Shown piece by piece: positions 34,113 to 46,028 of a stretch of 64,000 bases of DNA. Origin of the DNA: DTU064 sp045588245 (GTDB taxonomy: Bacteria > Bacillota > Clostridia > Oscillospirales > CAG-272). Numbering within the stretch: position 1 is the first letter of the stretch; each line of letters opens with the position of its first letter. The stretch spans positions 1 through 64,000 of the forward strand of contig JAZNDW010000022.1 in assembly GCA_045588245.1 (NCBI GenBank), in the 5' to 3' direction. The notes below the pieces were generated by a model. The model searched no databases. It worked only from the letters and a program-made list of their open reading frames with translations, and was not told where the DNA came from. The position numbers and the translations under genes are program-made.

Positions 34113-37100
34113 TCACGAATCGATCGTGGAAACACAGATCGTTGTTTCTTCAAGTACGTCAAGCAGAACGCGAACCGTGTCAAGAGCGGTGAACATAGTG
34201 ATGTTATTTTCCGTGGACAGGCGGCGGATCTCGTGGCCGTCCATGTGACCTGCGGAGCCGACGTCACTCGTGTTGATAACGTACGCGATGTGTCCCTGAC
34301 GCAGAGCGTTCGCAATATCGTTGTTGCCGTCCGTGATCTTTGAAAGCACTCTTGTGCGGATGCCGTGCTCCTTCAGGAAATTCGCCGTTCCGACGGTAGC
34401 TTCAATATTGAAGCCGAGGTTATAGAAGCGGCGGATCAGCGGCAGCGCTTCTGCCTTATCCTTGTCGGCAACGGTTACGAAAACGGTGCCGTAATTCTGC
34501 AGCTTCATGCCCGATGCCTGCAGCGCCTTATAAAGCGCGCGGTTGAGCTTATCGTCATATCCGATAGCCTCGCCCGTGGACTTCATTTCAGGTGAGAGAT
34601 ACGCGTCAAGTCCGCGGATCTTGCTGAACGAGAAGACGGGAGCCTTGACGTACCAGCGATTCTTTTCCGTCGGATAAAGATCGAACACACCCTGCTCCTT
34701 GAGGCTCTTGCCGAGGATGACCTCGGTTGCGATGTCTGCCAAGCTGTAGCCCGTGGACTTCGAGAGGAACGGAACCGTTCTTGACGAACGCGGGTTGACT
34801 TCGATTACGTATACGTCTTCCTTTTCGTCAACGATGAACTGAATGTTATAAAGTCCGACGATGCCGATACCGAGACCAAGCTTTTTTGCGTAGGTGAGGA
34901 TCGTGCCCTTCACTTTCGGGGAGATAGAGAACGAGGGATAAACGCTGATCGAGTCGCCCGAGTGGATACCCGTTCTTTCAACGAGCTCCATGATACCGGC
35001 AACGAAAACGTCTCTGCCGTCGCAAACGGCGTCGATCTCAACTTCCTTACCGATGATGTATTTATCGACGAGAACGGGCTTTTCGGCATCGATCTCAACA
35101 GCCGTTTTGAGGTAATGGCGAAGCTGTGCTTCGTTTGCAACGATCTGCATCGCTCTGCCGCCGAGAACGAAGGACGGACGAACGAGCACGGGATAGCCGA
35201 TTGCGGCTGCAGCCGCAACGCCCTCTTCGATGTCGGTAACGGCTTTGCCCTTCGGCTGGGGAATGCCAAGCTCAGAGAGCAGCTTTTCAAACGCATCTCT
35301 GTTTTCGGCGCGGTCGATGGCTTCCGTATCCGTGCCGATGATTTTGACACCGCGTGAGGAGAGCGGAGCTGCCAAATTGATGGCGGTCTGTCCGCCGAGC
35401 GACGCGATAACGCCCTCGGGCTGTTCTGTCACGATGATGTTCATAACATCTTCAGGTGTCAGCGGCTCAAAATAGAGCTTATCGGGCGTTGTATAGTCCG
35501 TGGAAACGGTTTCGGGGTTATTGTTGATGATGATAGCCTCGTAGCCGGAGCGTTTGATCGTGCCGACGGCGTGAACGGTGGAATAGTCAAATTCAACACC
35601 CTGACCGATTCTGATCGGACCTGCGCCCAAAACGACGATCTTCTTTTTGTCGGTGACGATCGAATCGTTTTCTCCGCTGTAGGAGGAATAGAAATAAGGG
35701 ATATACGCACCCGTATGGAGCGTGTCCGCCATGCGGTAAACGGGCATGATGCCGTTTTCGCGGCGTGCGTCAAAGACGGAAAGCTCGTCGCTTCCCCAAA
35801 GCTTTGCGATTTCGGGGTCGGAGAATCCGAGCTTTTTCGCATGACGAAGCACTTCTGTGTTGCCGGGATTTGCGGCAACGATATTTTCTTCGTTAACTAT
35901 ATTATTGATCGCTTCGAGGAAGTACGGCGTGATCTTTGTAACTTCGTGAAGCTCTTCGACGGTCGCACCGATGCGGAAGCACTGTGCCACGGCGAAAAGG
36001 TTGTCCGACTTGAACTCGGCAAGATACTCAAAGAGTTCATCCTTTGTCATCTCGTCAAACTTGGCAAGACGGAGGTGATCAACACCGATCTCAAGCGAAC
36101 GTACGGATTTAAGCAGGCTCTCCTCAAGGTCGGAGCCGATACCCATGACCTCACCCGTCGCTTTCATCTGCGTACCGAGCGTGTTCTGTGCCGCGGTGAA
36201 TTTATCGAACGGGAAGCGCGGGAACTTGGAAACGATATAGTCAAGTCTCGGTGCCGTCGCCGCGGTGGTGTTGGCGATGCCGATCTCTTCGAGCGTCATT
36301 CCGACGGCGATCTTCGCCGTTACCTTCGCGATCGGATATCCGCTCGCCTTCGATGCGAGCGCGGACGAGCGCGAAACGCGGGGATTTACTTCGATGAGGT
36401 AATATTCGCTCGAATAGGGATTGAGCGCGAACTGAACGTTACAGCCGCCCTCGATCTTAAGTGCTCTGATGAGGTTGATCGCGCTGTCGTTGAGCATCTT
36501 GTGGTCGTGCTCGTTGAGTGTGAGGATAGGCGCAACGACGACGGAGTCGCCCGTGTGAACGCCGACGGGATCTATGTTTTCCATGCCGCAGATGGTGATA
36601 ACGTTATCCTCTGCGTCACGCATCATTTCAAATTCGATCTCCTTATATCCGCGGACGCTCTTTTCGATGAGCACCTGATGCGTGGGCGAAAGTGAGAAAG
36701 CGTTGTTTCCGATCTCGATGAGCTCTTCTTCGTTGTTAGCAAAGCCGCCGCCCGTGCCGCCGAGGGTGAACGCGGGACGGAGAACGACAGGATAACCGAT
36801 ACGCTCTGCCGCCGCCTTCGCTTCATCGATCGAATACGTGATCTCCGAGGGGATCGTAGGCTCGCCGATGGACTGGCAAAGCTCCTTAAACATTTCTCTG
36901 TCTTCAGCCAGCTCGATAGAACGGCTGCTCGTACCGATCAGCTCCGTCTGACACTCCTTGAGGATGCCCTTGCGGTCAAGCTGCATGGCAAGATTGAGTC
37001 CCGTCTGACCGCCGATGCCGGGGATGATGGCATTGGGACGCTCGTAACGAAGAATCTTCGCAATATATTCAAGAGTCAGAGGCTCCATGTAGACCTTGTC

Positions 37101-37283
37101 CGCCATGGACGGGTCCGTCATTATCGTTGCGGGGTTGGAGTTACAGAGAACTACCTCGTAGCCCTCCTCCTTGAGCGCGAGGCACGCCTGCGTGCCCGCA
37201 TAGTCAAACTCTGCAGCTTGACCGATGACGATAGGGCCCGAGCCTATTATCATAATCTTTTTCAAATCAGTTCTTTTTGCCAC
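34113..37283 (-). CDS. carB: Carbamoyl-phosphate synthase large subunit
   Basis: Makes carbamoyl phosphate from bicarbonate, ammonia and two ATP, 1056 residues, two duplicated ATP-grasp halves plus a C-terminal MGS-like allosteric domain. KIMIIGSGPIVIGQAAEFDYAGTQA opens half one and VVLGAGPIRIGQGVEFDYSTVHAV opens half two at about residue 550. EVNPRVSRSSALASKASGYPIA and EVNPRSSRTVPFLSKSTGYSLA are the paired ATP sites. The start is GTG with AGAGGAT upstream. The glutaminase partner CarA, which normally precedes carB, is not in this window. Confidence 0.96.
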   Translation of the reverse strand: MAKRTDLKKIMIIGSGPIVIGQAAEFDYAGTQACLALKEEGYEVVLCNSNPATIMTDPSMADKVYMEPLTLEYIAKILRYERPNAIIPGIGGQTGLNLAMQLDRKGILKECQTELIGTSSRSIELAEDREMFKELCQSIGEPTIPSEITYSIDEAKAAAERIGYPVVLRPAFTLGGTGGGFANNEEELIEIGNNAFSLSPTHQVLIEKSVRGYKEIEFEMMRDAEDNVITICGMENIDPVGVHTGDSVVVAPILTLNEHDHKMLNDSAINLIRALKIEGGCNVQFALNPYSSEYYLIEVNPRVSRSSALASKASGYPIAKVTAKIAVGMTLEEIGIANTTAATAPRLDYIVSKFPRFPFDKFTAAQNTLGTQMKATGEVMGIGSDLEESLLKSVRSLEIGVDHLRLAKFDEMTKDELFEYLAEFKSDNLFAVAQCFRIGATVEELHEVTKITPYFLEAINNIVNEENIVAANPGNTEVLRHAKKLGFSDPEIAKLWGSDELSVFDARRENGIMPVYRMADTLHTGAYIPYFYSSYSGENDSIVTDKKKIVVLGAGPIRIGQGVEFDYSTVHAVGTIKRSGYEAIIINNNPETVSTDYTTPDKLYFEPLTPEDVMNIIVTEQPEGVIASLGGQTAINLAAPLSSRGVKIIGTDTEAIDRAENRDAFEKLLSELGIPQPKGKAVTDIEEGVAAAAAIGYPVLVRPSFVLGGRAMQIVANEAQLRHYLKTAVEIDAEKPVLVDKYIIGKEVEIDAVCDGRDVFVAGIMELVERTGIHSGDSISVYPSFSISPKVKGTILTYAKKLGLGIGIVGLYNIQFIVDEKEDVYVIEVNPRSSRTVPFLSKSTGYSLADIATEVILGKSLKEQGVFDLYPTEKNRWYVKAPVFSFSKIRGLDAYLSPEMKSTGEAIGYDDKLNRALYKALQASGMKLQNYGTVFVTVADKDKAEALPLIRRFYNLGFNIEATVGTANFLKEHGIRTRVLSKITDGNNDIANALRQGHIAYVINTSDVGSAGHMDGHEIRRLSTENNITMFTALDTVRVLLDVLEETTICVSTIDS

Positions 37284-37327
37284 TTTTTTATCCTCTTTTC
37301 GATTAATTTACTGTGTTATGAGCGTCT

Positions 37328-38536
37328 TTATTCGGAATAAAGCACCTTACCGTCCTTCACAGTAAGAACGCATTTTCCGTAAACTTCCTTGCCCAAAAAC
37401 GGCGAGCTCTTGCCTGCGGAAAGGAAGTCCGACGGGTCAACACGGTACGGTGTTGCCGTCTCAAAGACCGCAAATCCCGCATCGCCTTCGATCCCGAACC
37501 GTGCACGCGGCGCCGTTGACATAAGCTCTGCAAGCTTTTCTGCCGTAAGCACTCCAGTTTTTACGAGGTCCGTATACATTATCGGAAATGCGGTTTCAAG
37601 TCCAACGATACCGAAAAGGCTTTTCTCCAGTCCGCGTGATTTTTCCTCCTCCGAGTGAGGTGCGTGGTCCGTTGCGATCATGTCAAGCGTTCCGTCGAGG
37701 ATGCCCTCGATGAGCGCCGCCATGTCCTCTCTGCTGCGCAAGGGCGGATTCATCTTGAATCTGCCTTCTTCCTTCAAGTCCTCGTCGCACATGACAAGGT
37801 AGTGCGGTCCCGTTTCCGCCGTTATATCGACGCCCTCCGCTTTCGCGCGTCGGATGATATCGACGCTCTCTTTTGCGGAAACGTGGCAGACGTGATACGA
37901 AACGCCCGTTTGCCGTACAAGCGGAATGTCACGCTCGATCTCGATATACTCGCTTTCGCTGCATATTCCGCGGTGACCGTGCGCCTCTGCGTATACGCCC
38001 TTGTGAATATATCCGCCGTCAAGCAGCGATTTGTCCTCACAGTGGGCAACGATTAGCTTGCCGAGCTTTGCCGCCTTTTCCATGGCGGCACGCATGACGG
38101 CTTTGTCCGTCACGCCGCGTCCGTCGTCGGAGAATCCGCAAACGTACGGTGCCATCGCTTCCATGTCGGATAGCTCAGCTCCGTCTTCGCCGACCGTGAT
38201 CGAGCCGTACGGTATCACCTCAACGGCGGCATCCTCAGCGATTGCGTCAAGCTGCAGCATGAGGTGCTCTGCCGAATCGGGAACGGGATCAAGATTCGGC
38301 ATCGTGCAAACGGTGGTGTATCCGCCGTGTGCTGCCGCCATTGATCCCGACTTTATCGTTTCCTTATAAATATAGCCCGGTTCGCGGAAGTGCACGTGCA
38401 CATCACAAAAGCCGGGCATAACGATAAAATTATCTGTTGTAACGGGAGTTTTACCTCCGCGAGAGAGAAAAGAAACAACTGCGCCACAGATTTCGGCGTT
38501 TTCGATCGCGTTAAGTTCAAAACTCTGCATTTTCAT
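37328..38536 (-). CDS. pyrC: Dihydroorotase
   Basis: Cyclises carbamoyl aspartate to dihydroorotate, type I, 402 residues. The metal motif FCDVHVHFREPGY and the bridging-Lys region are followed by HCEDKSL, YHVCHVSAKESVDIIRRA, ETGPHYL and the catalytic ATDHAPH. The start at 38536 is chosen because AGGAGAGGG lies directly before it. The 34-residue longer in-frame reading would run through the attenuator and is rejected. It is the first gene of the eight-gene pyr operon. Confidence 0.95.
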   Translation of the reverse strand: MKMQSFELNAIENAEICGAVVSFLSRGGKTPVTTDNFIVMPGFCDVHVHFREPGYIYKETIKSGSMAAAHGGYTTVCTMPNLDPVPDSAEHLMLQLDAIAEDAAVEVIPYGSITVGEDGAELSDMEAMAPYVCGFSDDGRGVTDKAVMRAAMEKAAKLGKLIVAHCEDKSLLDGGYIHKGVYAEAHGHRGICSESEYIEIERDIPLVRQTGVSYHVCHVSAKESVDIIRRAKAEGVDITAETGPHYLVMCDEDLKEEGRFKMNPPLRSREDMAALIEGILDGTLDMIATDHAPHSEEEKSRGLEKSLFGIVGLETAFPIMYTDLVKTGVLTAEKLAELMSTAPRARFGIEGDAGFAVFETATPYRVDPSDFLSAGKSSPFLGKEVYGKCVLTVKDGKVLYSE

Positions 38537-38556
38537 AACCCTCTCCTTTGATATTA

Positions 38557-38676
38557 TAATAAAAATAGTCCTGCCGACAGGGGCAAGACCAACAAAGCAT
38601 GTCAAAAGACGGCACGTATATACACGCCCCGTATTCATTTGCTATAACCTTGCCGGCATCTCTGTACCGTCTTAAA
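38557..38676 (-). promoter_or_regulatory. PyrR-binding attenuator of the pyrC-pyrI operon
   Basis: Minus strand, in transcription order: a PyrR loop near 38648-38674 with AGACGG-TACAGAGATG-CCGGCAAGG, matching the pyrR leader at CAGAGATG and CGGCAAGG, then a terminator hairpin at 38567-38589 ending in ACTATTTTTATT. GGCAAG of the loop can pair with CTTGCC of the terminator's 5' arm, giving the alternative antiterminator. It shares its design with the leader at 673-772. Confidence 0.85.
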
Positions 38677-38688
38677 AATCACATTTAA

Positions 38689-38717
38689 TGTATATCACAT
38701 TTGCCCCTATTTGTCAA
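38689..38717 (-). promoter_or_regulatory. Sigma-A promoter of the pyr operon
   Basis: Minus strand TTGACA (38712-38717), 17 bases, TATACA (38689-38694), just upstream of the PyrR loop. Confidence 0.85.
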
Positions 38718-38826
38718 GACAATTTTGTGCCTCATCGCTTTTTTGCGACACATTTTGAGCTTCCTTTTGCCGCTCGTTCACAGAATTCACATTTTCTCAA
38801 CAAAATGTAAACAATTATGTCTGCGG

Positions 38827-38855
38827 TTGACTTTCATTCACAACGGTATTATTAT
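38827..38855 (+). promoter_or_regulatory. Sigma-A promoter of the ABC exporter pair
   Basis: TTGACT (38827-38832), 17 bases, TATTAT (38850-38855). It is followed by a short AT-rich leader to the ATG at 38923. Confidence 0.7.
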
Positions 38856-38922
38856 TAAGCTGTAATAATATGGTGTTTTATTTATTATTTGTGCCGACGT
38901 GTGCGGCATGACGGAGATTTAT

Positions 38923-40751
<1,829 letters not shown>

Positions 40752-40752
<1 letters not shown>

Positions 40753-42521
40753 TGGCAAAGAGAAATACATATTTTCAGGATGAAGTCATAGAGCGTCGCA
40801 TCGACCTAAAACAGCTCGGACGCACGCTCCGCTACATACTCCCCTACCGCAAGATCTTCATTCTCGTCTTCTCGCTCATGTTCATCTCCTCGCTTGTGGC
40901 AATGATACCGCCGCTCGTGTTAAAAGAGATCACGGATACCGTTATCCCGAACAAGGATTACGCGGAGCTTCTTTACATGGTGCTCTCTTTAGCGGCGCTC
41001 GCAGTAATCGAGATCACCATCACCTTCTTTCACACAAGACTCATGGGAAAGGTGGGACAGTCACTGATCGCTGACATCAGACGCGACATCTTTTATAAGC
41101 TACAGGAGCTGCCGTTCGACTACTTCGATAACCGTCCGAACGGCAAGATCGTCGTCCGCGTCACCGAATACGTCAACGGCCTTGCAAATTTCTTCACCAA
41201 CTTCGTTATGACGTTCGTTATATACGTCATCAAGATCGTCGTTGTGACCGTGTTCATGCTCTCTTTGTCGCCGAAGTTGACGCTGATCGTTTTCGCAACC
41301 GTGATACCGATGATGATCTGTATTTTCACGCTTCGCTACACGATCAGAAAGCTCTTCACCGTTCACAGAGCAAAGGTCTCAAACAGGACCGCGTTCCTCG
41401 TTGAGTCCATCATGGGCGAAAAAATCATCAAAAACTACAACCGCACCGACATGAACTATGACATCTACGGCGAGGTTCACGGCGCGAGCCTTTCGCATTG
41501 GCGCAAAATCTATATGCGTAACGAGCTGAATACCCCGATCGTTGAAACGTTCTGGAACATCGGCACGCTTTGCCTTTACGCAGTTGCGCTCGGTATGCTC
41601 ATCGCAGGTGACCCCATCATCAACGTCGGTCTTATGACGACGTTCACGACGTATATGTCGCAGTTCTCAGGTCCGCTGACGATGATCGCCATTATCGTTC
41701 AGAATCTGGCTCAGGTCAGCTCAAACCTTGAGCAGGTATTCGACACGATCGATTATCCCGTGTCGATCAAGGATTCCGACGGCAGCGTCACACTTGATAA
41801 CGTATCGGGCAAGATCGATTTTGACAACGTCACCTTCGCATACGAAGAAGACGTCAATATCCTTGAAAATTTTGATCTTCACGTAAATCCGGGCGAAACA
41901 ATCGCCCTTGTCGGCCCGACAGGCGCGGGAAAAACGACCGTTATCAATATGCTGACTCGCTTTTACGACGTAAAAGCGGGCTCCGTCAGAGTAGACGGAC
42001 ACGACGTACGCGACGTCACACTCGATTCGCTGCGCCGTAACGTCGGCGTTTTGATGCAGGATCCCTTCATTTTCAAGGGCACCGTCATTGAAAATATTCG
42101 CTACGGTCGCCCCGACGCGACCGACGAAGAATGCATCGCCGCCGCAAAATCCATTCATGCCGACATCTGCATCGACAAGCTCAGCGACGGCTATTACCAC
42201 GTGCTCGACGAGCGCGGTGAGGGTCTTTCCGCGGGCGAAAAACAGCTCATCAGCTTCGCGCGAATCATCCTTAAAAATCCCGCCGTCATCATCCTCGACG
42301 AAGCGACAAGCTCCATCGACACCGAGACAGAAACGCTCATCAAAAAAGCTCTCGACGTTATTATCAAGGATAAAACGGCGTTCATCGTTGCACACAGACT
42401 CTCCACCATCCGTAATGCGGACCGCATACTCTATATTTCAAATAAGGGTATCGCCGAGGAAGGCTCGCACGACGAGCTGATGGCAAAGCACGGACTTTAT
42501 TACGCGCTGAACGTACAGTAA
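40752..42521 (+). CDS. Heterodimeric ABC exporter, catalytically competent subunit
   Basis: 589 residues with the same TM-NBD layout as its partner. Walker A LVGPTGAGKTTVINML, signature GLSAGEKQLISFARIIL, and Walker B AVIILDEATSSID with the catalytic Glu and a complete D-loop. LSAGEKQ in place of LSGGQ is typical of the LmrD/BmrD-side subunit. The ATG overlaps the stop of the first gene (AATGGC), so translation is coupled. It is followed by a terminator. Confidence 0.93.
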
Positions 42522-42540
42522 TTCCACACATAAAGCAAAA

Positions 42541-42577
42541 AAGAGCGTGTTGACCGCAGTCAGCACGCGCCTTTCTT
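42541..42577 (+). terminator. Terminator of the ABC exporter operon
   Basis: GCGTGTTGAC (42545-42554)/GTCAGCACGC (42559-42568) stem followed by GCCTTTCTTATTTT. It ends where the convergent hydrolase gene ends. Confidence 0.75.
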
Positions 42578-43541
42578 ATTTTACAACCTTTGTCGGAACA
42601 CCGTTTGAGTCAAAGAAATCAGCAAGAGTTTTAACGTATGTATCTCCGTCGACAAGATATGACAGTCCGTGTCCTGCGTTCGGGATTGTCACGAGCCGTT
42701 TTGCCGACGCGCACGCCTCATAATTGATACGGCTCATCTCGCACGGAACGTAATCGTCCGCCTCTCCGTGATAGAATATCACGGGGATCCGACACTTCTT
42801 CACCGCCTCAAGCGGGGAAGTTTCATCAGGGTCAAAGTGCCCGAAAACGATCGCTCCCAAGCGAACGAACGGATACATCGCTGATGGCGGCAGATGCATC
42901 TCTCTTATGGTTTTTTTGATAATATCCTTCGCTGTTGTATATCCGCAATCGGCAAGAACGCCGACTACGTTTTTGGGAAGTTCTTCGCCCGCCGCAATGA
43001 GTACCGTTGCCGCCCCCATTGAAATACCCGTGAGGATGATCTTTACGTCAGGCCCGAAATGTTCGATCATAAACTTCACCCATGAGTGGCAGTCGCGGCT
43101 TTCGTTTATGCCAAAGGAGATCGTGTTTCCTCCGCTTCTGCCGCTTGCGCGCTGATCGACTATTATTGCGCTTCGTCCGACAGAAAAGCAACGCTGAACG
43201 CCGCCGCAAAGATCGCGCTCTGCGGAGCCTTTATACCCGTGAAACATCAGCTCGATCACAGCACCGGGCTCGTACTCGTAGTACCGCCCGTAAAGGCAGA
43301 GTCCGTCGTGCGAGGTGATCATCAGATCATCATGCGGCAGCTTCCGCATTTCTTCCCGCCATTTCTCCATTGCAGGACGGTGTGGCTCGTATATGTCGCC
43401 GGGAGGCAGGCTGAGCTCGTCATTTGCGCCGGGCTTTCTGTCGGGCATATAATACGCCATGCGATAGCAGACGTATGCAACAAGAAGCACAAGCGCCAAA
43501 AGTGCCGTTATGACGGCTATAACGTATAGTAATATATCCAT
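42576..43541 (-). CDS. Alpha/beta hydrolase with N-terminal membrane anchor (paralogue 2)
   Basis: 321 residues. One hydrophobic anchor (about 4-28) precedes an alpha/beta-hydrolase domain. HGYKGSAERDL, IVDQRASGRSGG, the nucleophile elbow TGISMGAATVLIAAGE (Ser about 176), HGEADDYVP and AGHGLSY form the oxyanion and triad. LADCGYTTAKD is shared nearly word for word with the 17687-18640 paralogue (VADCGYTSPLE), as are ASA-type EACAS and MHLPPS/YHLPPT. It is not in an operon. Substrate unknown. Confidence 0.87.
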   Translation of the reverse strand: MDILLYVIAVITALLALVLLVAYVCYRMAYYMPDRKPGANDELSLPPGDIYEPHRPAMEKWREEMRKLPHDDLMITSHDGLCLYGRYYEYEPGAVIELMFHGYKGSAERDLCGGVQRCFSVGRSAIIVDQRASGRSGGNTISFGINESRDCHSWVKFMIEHFGPDVKIILTGISMGAATVLIAAGEELPKNVVGVLADCGYTTAKDIIKKTIREMHLPPSAMYPFVRLGAIVFGHFDPDETSPLEAVKKCRIPVIFYHGEADDYVPCEMSRINYEACASAKRLVTIPNAGHGLSYLVDGDTYVKTLADFFDSNGVPTKVVK

Positions 43542-43646
43542 TTGTGACCTCGGTTATTTTTTGCTGCGTTTATTTTATCACACTTGCCCACATAATTCAA
43601 GAAACGGAATCCTTCACGCACTTTTTTCGTGTAAAAATATGATCAA

Positions 43647-44085
43647 TCAAAAACGAAATGGCTTAGGCTGTTTCTCACAAGGAGCATTACAAATTGTTGG
43701 GACCGGCGTCCCCAACGGTCCGTTCAAATCCGGCGCCCTCAACGAAACGTTATTTCTCCCCGTAGGGACCGGCGTCCCCGACGGTCCTTTTCCCGTGCCT
43801 TTTACCCACAACATAATATAAATATGGTTTGGCATGATCACATAGCTTTCGACCGATAAATCATCGTAAAAGTCGTTTAATTGTTTGATATTTTTCCGCG
43901 ATTTGTCCGTGTTTTGTCAATTCGGTTTGCGGACCGTCGTGGACGCCGGTCCCTACAATGTACGAAAGAATGCATCGTCTTTCTTTCGTGCATATCGTTA
44001 GAAACACGGCTTGATTTCGATTGTTGTCCGCACCTTTCAAGCGAGAGGTCCTGCGATTTTTCAGTTCGTCCATCTTCATCACCCA
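43647..44085 (-). pseudogene. Truncated RAYT transposase with REP units, copy 2
   Basis: Conceptual translation from about 44079: MKMDELKNRRTSRLKGAD, RNQAVFLTICTKERRCILSYIV, the repeat-encoded GTGVHDGP, HGQIAEKYQ, then a one-base frameshift near 43880 and continuation as YDDLSVESYVIMPNHIYIMLWV. The second HUH histidine is changed (NHIY). REP-like units are at 43697-43722, 43761-43787 and 43931-43957. The C-terminal half with the catalytic Tyr is missing, as in copy 1, which is intact at the stop of this copy and broken elsewhere. It sits between the hydrolase and the LRR gene. Confidence 0.8.
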
Positions 44086-44100
44086 TTCAACTATAACACA

Positions 44101-44137
44101 AAATCGGCAGAGGAAATAATCCTCTGCCGATGTTTTT
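44101..44137 (-). terminator. Terminator of the LRR surface protein gene
   Basis: AATCGGCAGAGGA/TCCTCTGCCGAT stem followed on the minus strand by TTTTGTGTT. The stem matches the terminators at 6461 and 22372. It ends the whole minus-strand surface locus. Confidence 0.82.
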
Positions 44138-44146
44138 ATTTGCAAA

Positions 44147-45943
44147 TTAGCGACGGCTTGCCGCCGCGGCTTTGACTCGCTGCTTGTTTATCGAGCCCAT
44201 TACGATGCCGACTACGATAATCACGAACACAAGCGCGCCAACCATAATAAGCGTTACCTGACCGAACGACAGTCCCCACGAGGAGTCCACGCCGGTAACG
44301 ACGTATTCGATCTGTTCAACACGCGCGATAGCGTTCGCTGTCGCGTCATCAATCTCCGGAAGGATAACGTCCTCCGTACTCTCGCCCGGCACGTTCAAGC
44401 CGAGAACGTACTGTGTTTCGCTCTTGACGGACGCCAGATAAAAGTGTGCCGCACCGTTTATGTCGACCATAACGGCTTGCAGCCGTGTCAGCTCGCCGTT
44501 TTTCTCAACCTGATACAGATACGCGTTACTGTATCCCATGCCTGAGGACGGCAGTTGGATTATAACTTCAGCGTCGATCTCGGCAGATTCCGCGAAGGTG
44601 ATGATATAGCCGCGGTCCGTGCCAAGGCGCTCCGCAAGCTTCGACGTAAGCTCCGACAAGGTGTACGAATAGCTGTAATTGCCGGAAAGCTCCTCGTCCT
44701 TCATCTCGGAGCAATCAAGCTGCCAAGACGAGCCTTCATCATCGACGAACTTGAGCTTAAGATCACGTCCGCTGAGAGATTTTATAAAATCTTCATCCGG
44801 ACTGACGCCGTCTTTCATGTAAACGGTCACGCTGACGTGATCAGGTTTAACTCCCAAGCCCACAGCATCGCTGACGGATTGCAGCGACTCTTCAAGCGCT
44901 GGAAGCGCGGTGTCCCAGCCGTTATCGTTTTCGATCGTGACGGTAAAGTCTGCAGTATAGGTGTCACCGTCGTCGTCACCGTTGTCGCCCGACGCGGGAC
45001 GTTCGTGCACGATAACCGAAGAAACGGTCGAATCTTCATCGCTGTTGAGTTTTATACTCTGTTGGAGCTCGTCTCCGTTGTCGGAAATGTCGGTTTTGCC
45101 GAAATAGCTGTCGGCGGGAATGTCGCCGGGGCCGATAACGCCGGTGCCGCTGAACGTGTCAACGTCTTTTACGATCTGTTGCTTGATCTGATCGGGATCG
45201 GTCTTCTCGCCGCCGTAATAGACGGTTGATAGTGCGTCACAATTCTTGAAGGAATAGTTTTCAAGGCTCGTGATCGTGTCGGGGAGCGAAACCGACATAA
45301 GCTTTTCGCAACCGTAAAACGTCCATTCGGGCAGTGAAGTCAGGCGAGCTTCTATCTTTGCGGTCATAAGGCTTTTGCAGTACGCAAAAACGGAATGTCC
45401 CATCGTTGATAGGTCGCTGTATATCGTTACGGTCAAGAGTGACTCACAGCGGTAAAACGCCTGATCGCCGAGATGTAACAGTCCGTACGGTAAACGAACG
45501 GTGTGAAGCGAAGTACAGCCGTAAAAAGCGCTGTTTCCGATTCGGGACACACGGGGTCCAATGTCAATCATGGAAAGCGAGCTGCAGCCCGCAAAAGCGA
45601 GCTCTCCGATAGTCAAAACCGTATCGGGGATATTCACCGCCGAAAGATTTTCGCAGCCGTAGAAGGCAAGCTTGCCGATCGAGGTGATGCCGTCGGGCAT
45701 AATAACGCGGCGTATCTCATCCGCATACGCGTACCACGGCGCCATATTGTCCTCGGTGTAGTTTGTCATATCGCCCGTGCCCGAGAGCGTGAGCGTACCT
45801 GCGGTGTACGACCAGGTAAGGTCGGCACCGCATTTGCCGCTTTCAGCGGCGGAGGTGGGAAGCACGAACGCAGCCGACACAAGCGCCGCCACGACGCAAA
45901 GCGCCAACAGCCGCGATATATTAAGTTTCAAATATCGACGCAT
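44147..45943 (-). CDS. BspA-type leucine-rich-repeat surface protein with C-terminal anchor
   Basis: 598 residues. The signal peptide (about 1-33) ends PTSAAESG. CGADLTWSYTAGTLTLSGTG at 37-56 is the usual start of this family. Seven LRR_5 repeats follow (about 75-240), each close to the pattern IGxxAFxxCxSLxxVxxP. A long beta-rich region and a C-terminal helix (about 568-590, VTLIMVGALVFVIIVVGIVMG) anchor it in the membrane. The start at 45943 has AGGAGG five bases upstream; the reading to 45973 has no better site. It follows the 1738-residue protein by 86 bases with a hairpin in between and may be the last gene of that operon. Confidence 0.88.
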   Translation of the reverse strand: MRRYLKLNISRLLALCVVAALVSAAFVLPTSAAESGKCGADLTWSYTAGTLTLSGTGDMTNYTEDNMAPWYAYADEIRRVIMPDGITSIGKLAFYGCENLSAVNIPDTVLTIGELAFAGCSSLSMIDIGPRVSRIGNSAFYGCTSLHTVRLPYGLLHLGDQAFYRCESLLTVTIYSDLSTMGHSVFAYCKSLMTAKIEARLTSLPEWTFYGCEKLMSVSLPDTITSLENYSFKNCDALSTVYYGGEKTDPDQIKQQIVKDVDTFSGTGVIGPGDIPADSYFGKTDISDNGDELQQSIKLNSDEDSTVSSVIVHERPASGDNGDDDGDTYTADFTVTIENDNGWDTALPALEESLQSVSDAVGLGVKPDHVSVTVYMKDGVSPDEDFIKSLSGRDLKLKFVDDEGSSWQLDCSEMKDEELSGNYSYSYTLSELTSKLAERLGTDRGYIITFAESAEIDAEVIIQLPSSGMGYSNAYLYQVEKNGELTRLQAVMVDINGAAHFYLASVKSETQYVLGLNVPGESTEDVILPEIDDATANAIARVEQIEYVVTGVDSSWGLSFGQVTLIMVGALVFVIIVVGIVMGSINKQRVKAAAASRR

Positions 45944-45968
45944 AAGTGCCTCCTTTGATGATTTTGGG

Positions 45969-45995
45969 TGCATCCCCTCCCAAAAAGGGAGGGGA
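45969..45995 (-). other. Intercistronic hairpin without U-tract
   Basis: CATCCCCTCCC/GGGAGGGGATG stem in the gap between the 1738-residue and LRR genes. The next bases on the minus strand are CACCCAAAATC, so termination should be weak. It may act as an mRNA processing or stability element. Confidence 0.55.
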
Positions 45996-46028
45996 TGGGA
46001 TGTGAGATTTTAAGATGGAGATTGAATA

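Noticed and set aside
35571..36695. A 374-residue plus-strand open frame inside carB
   Set aside because: carB is unambiguous here, and the frame shows no family motif or ribosome site.
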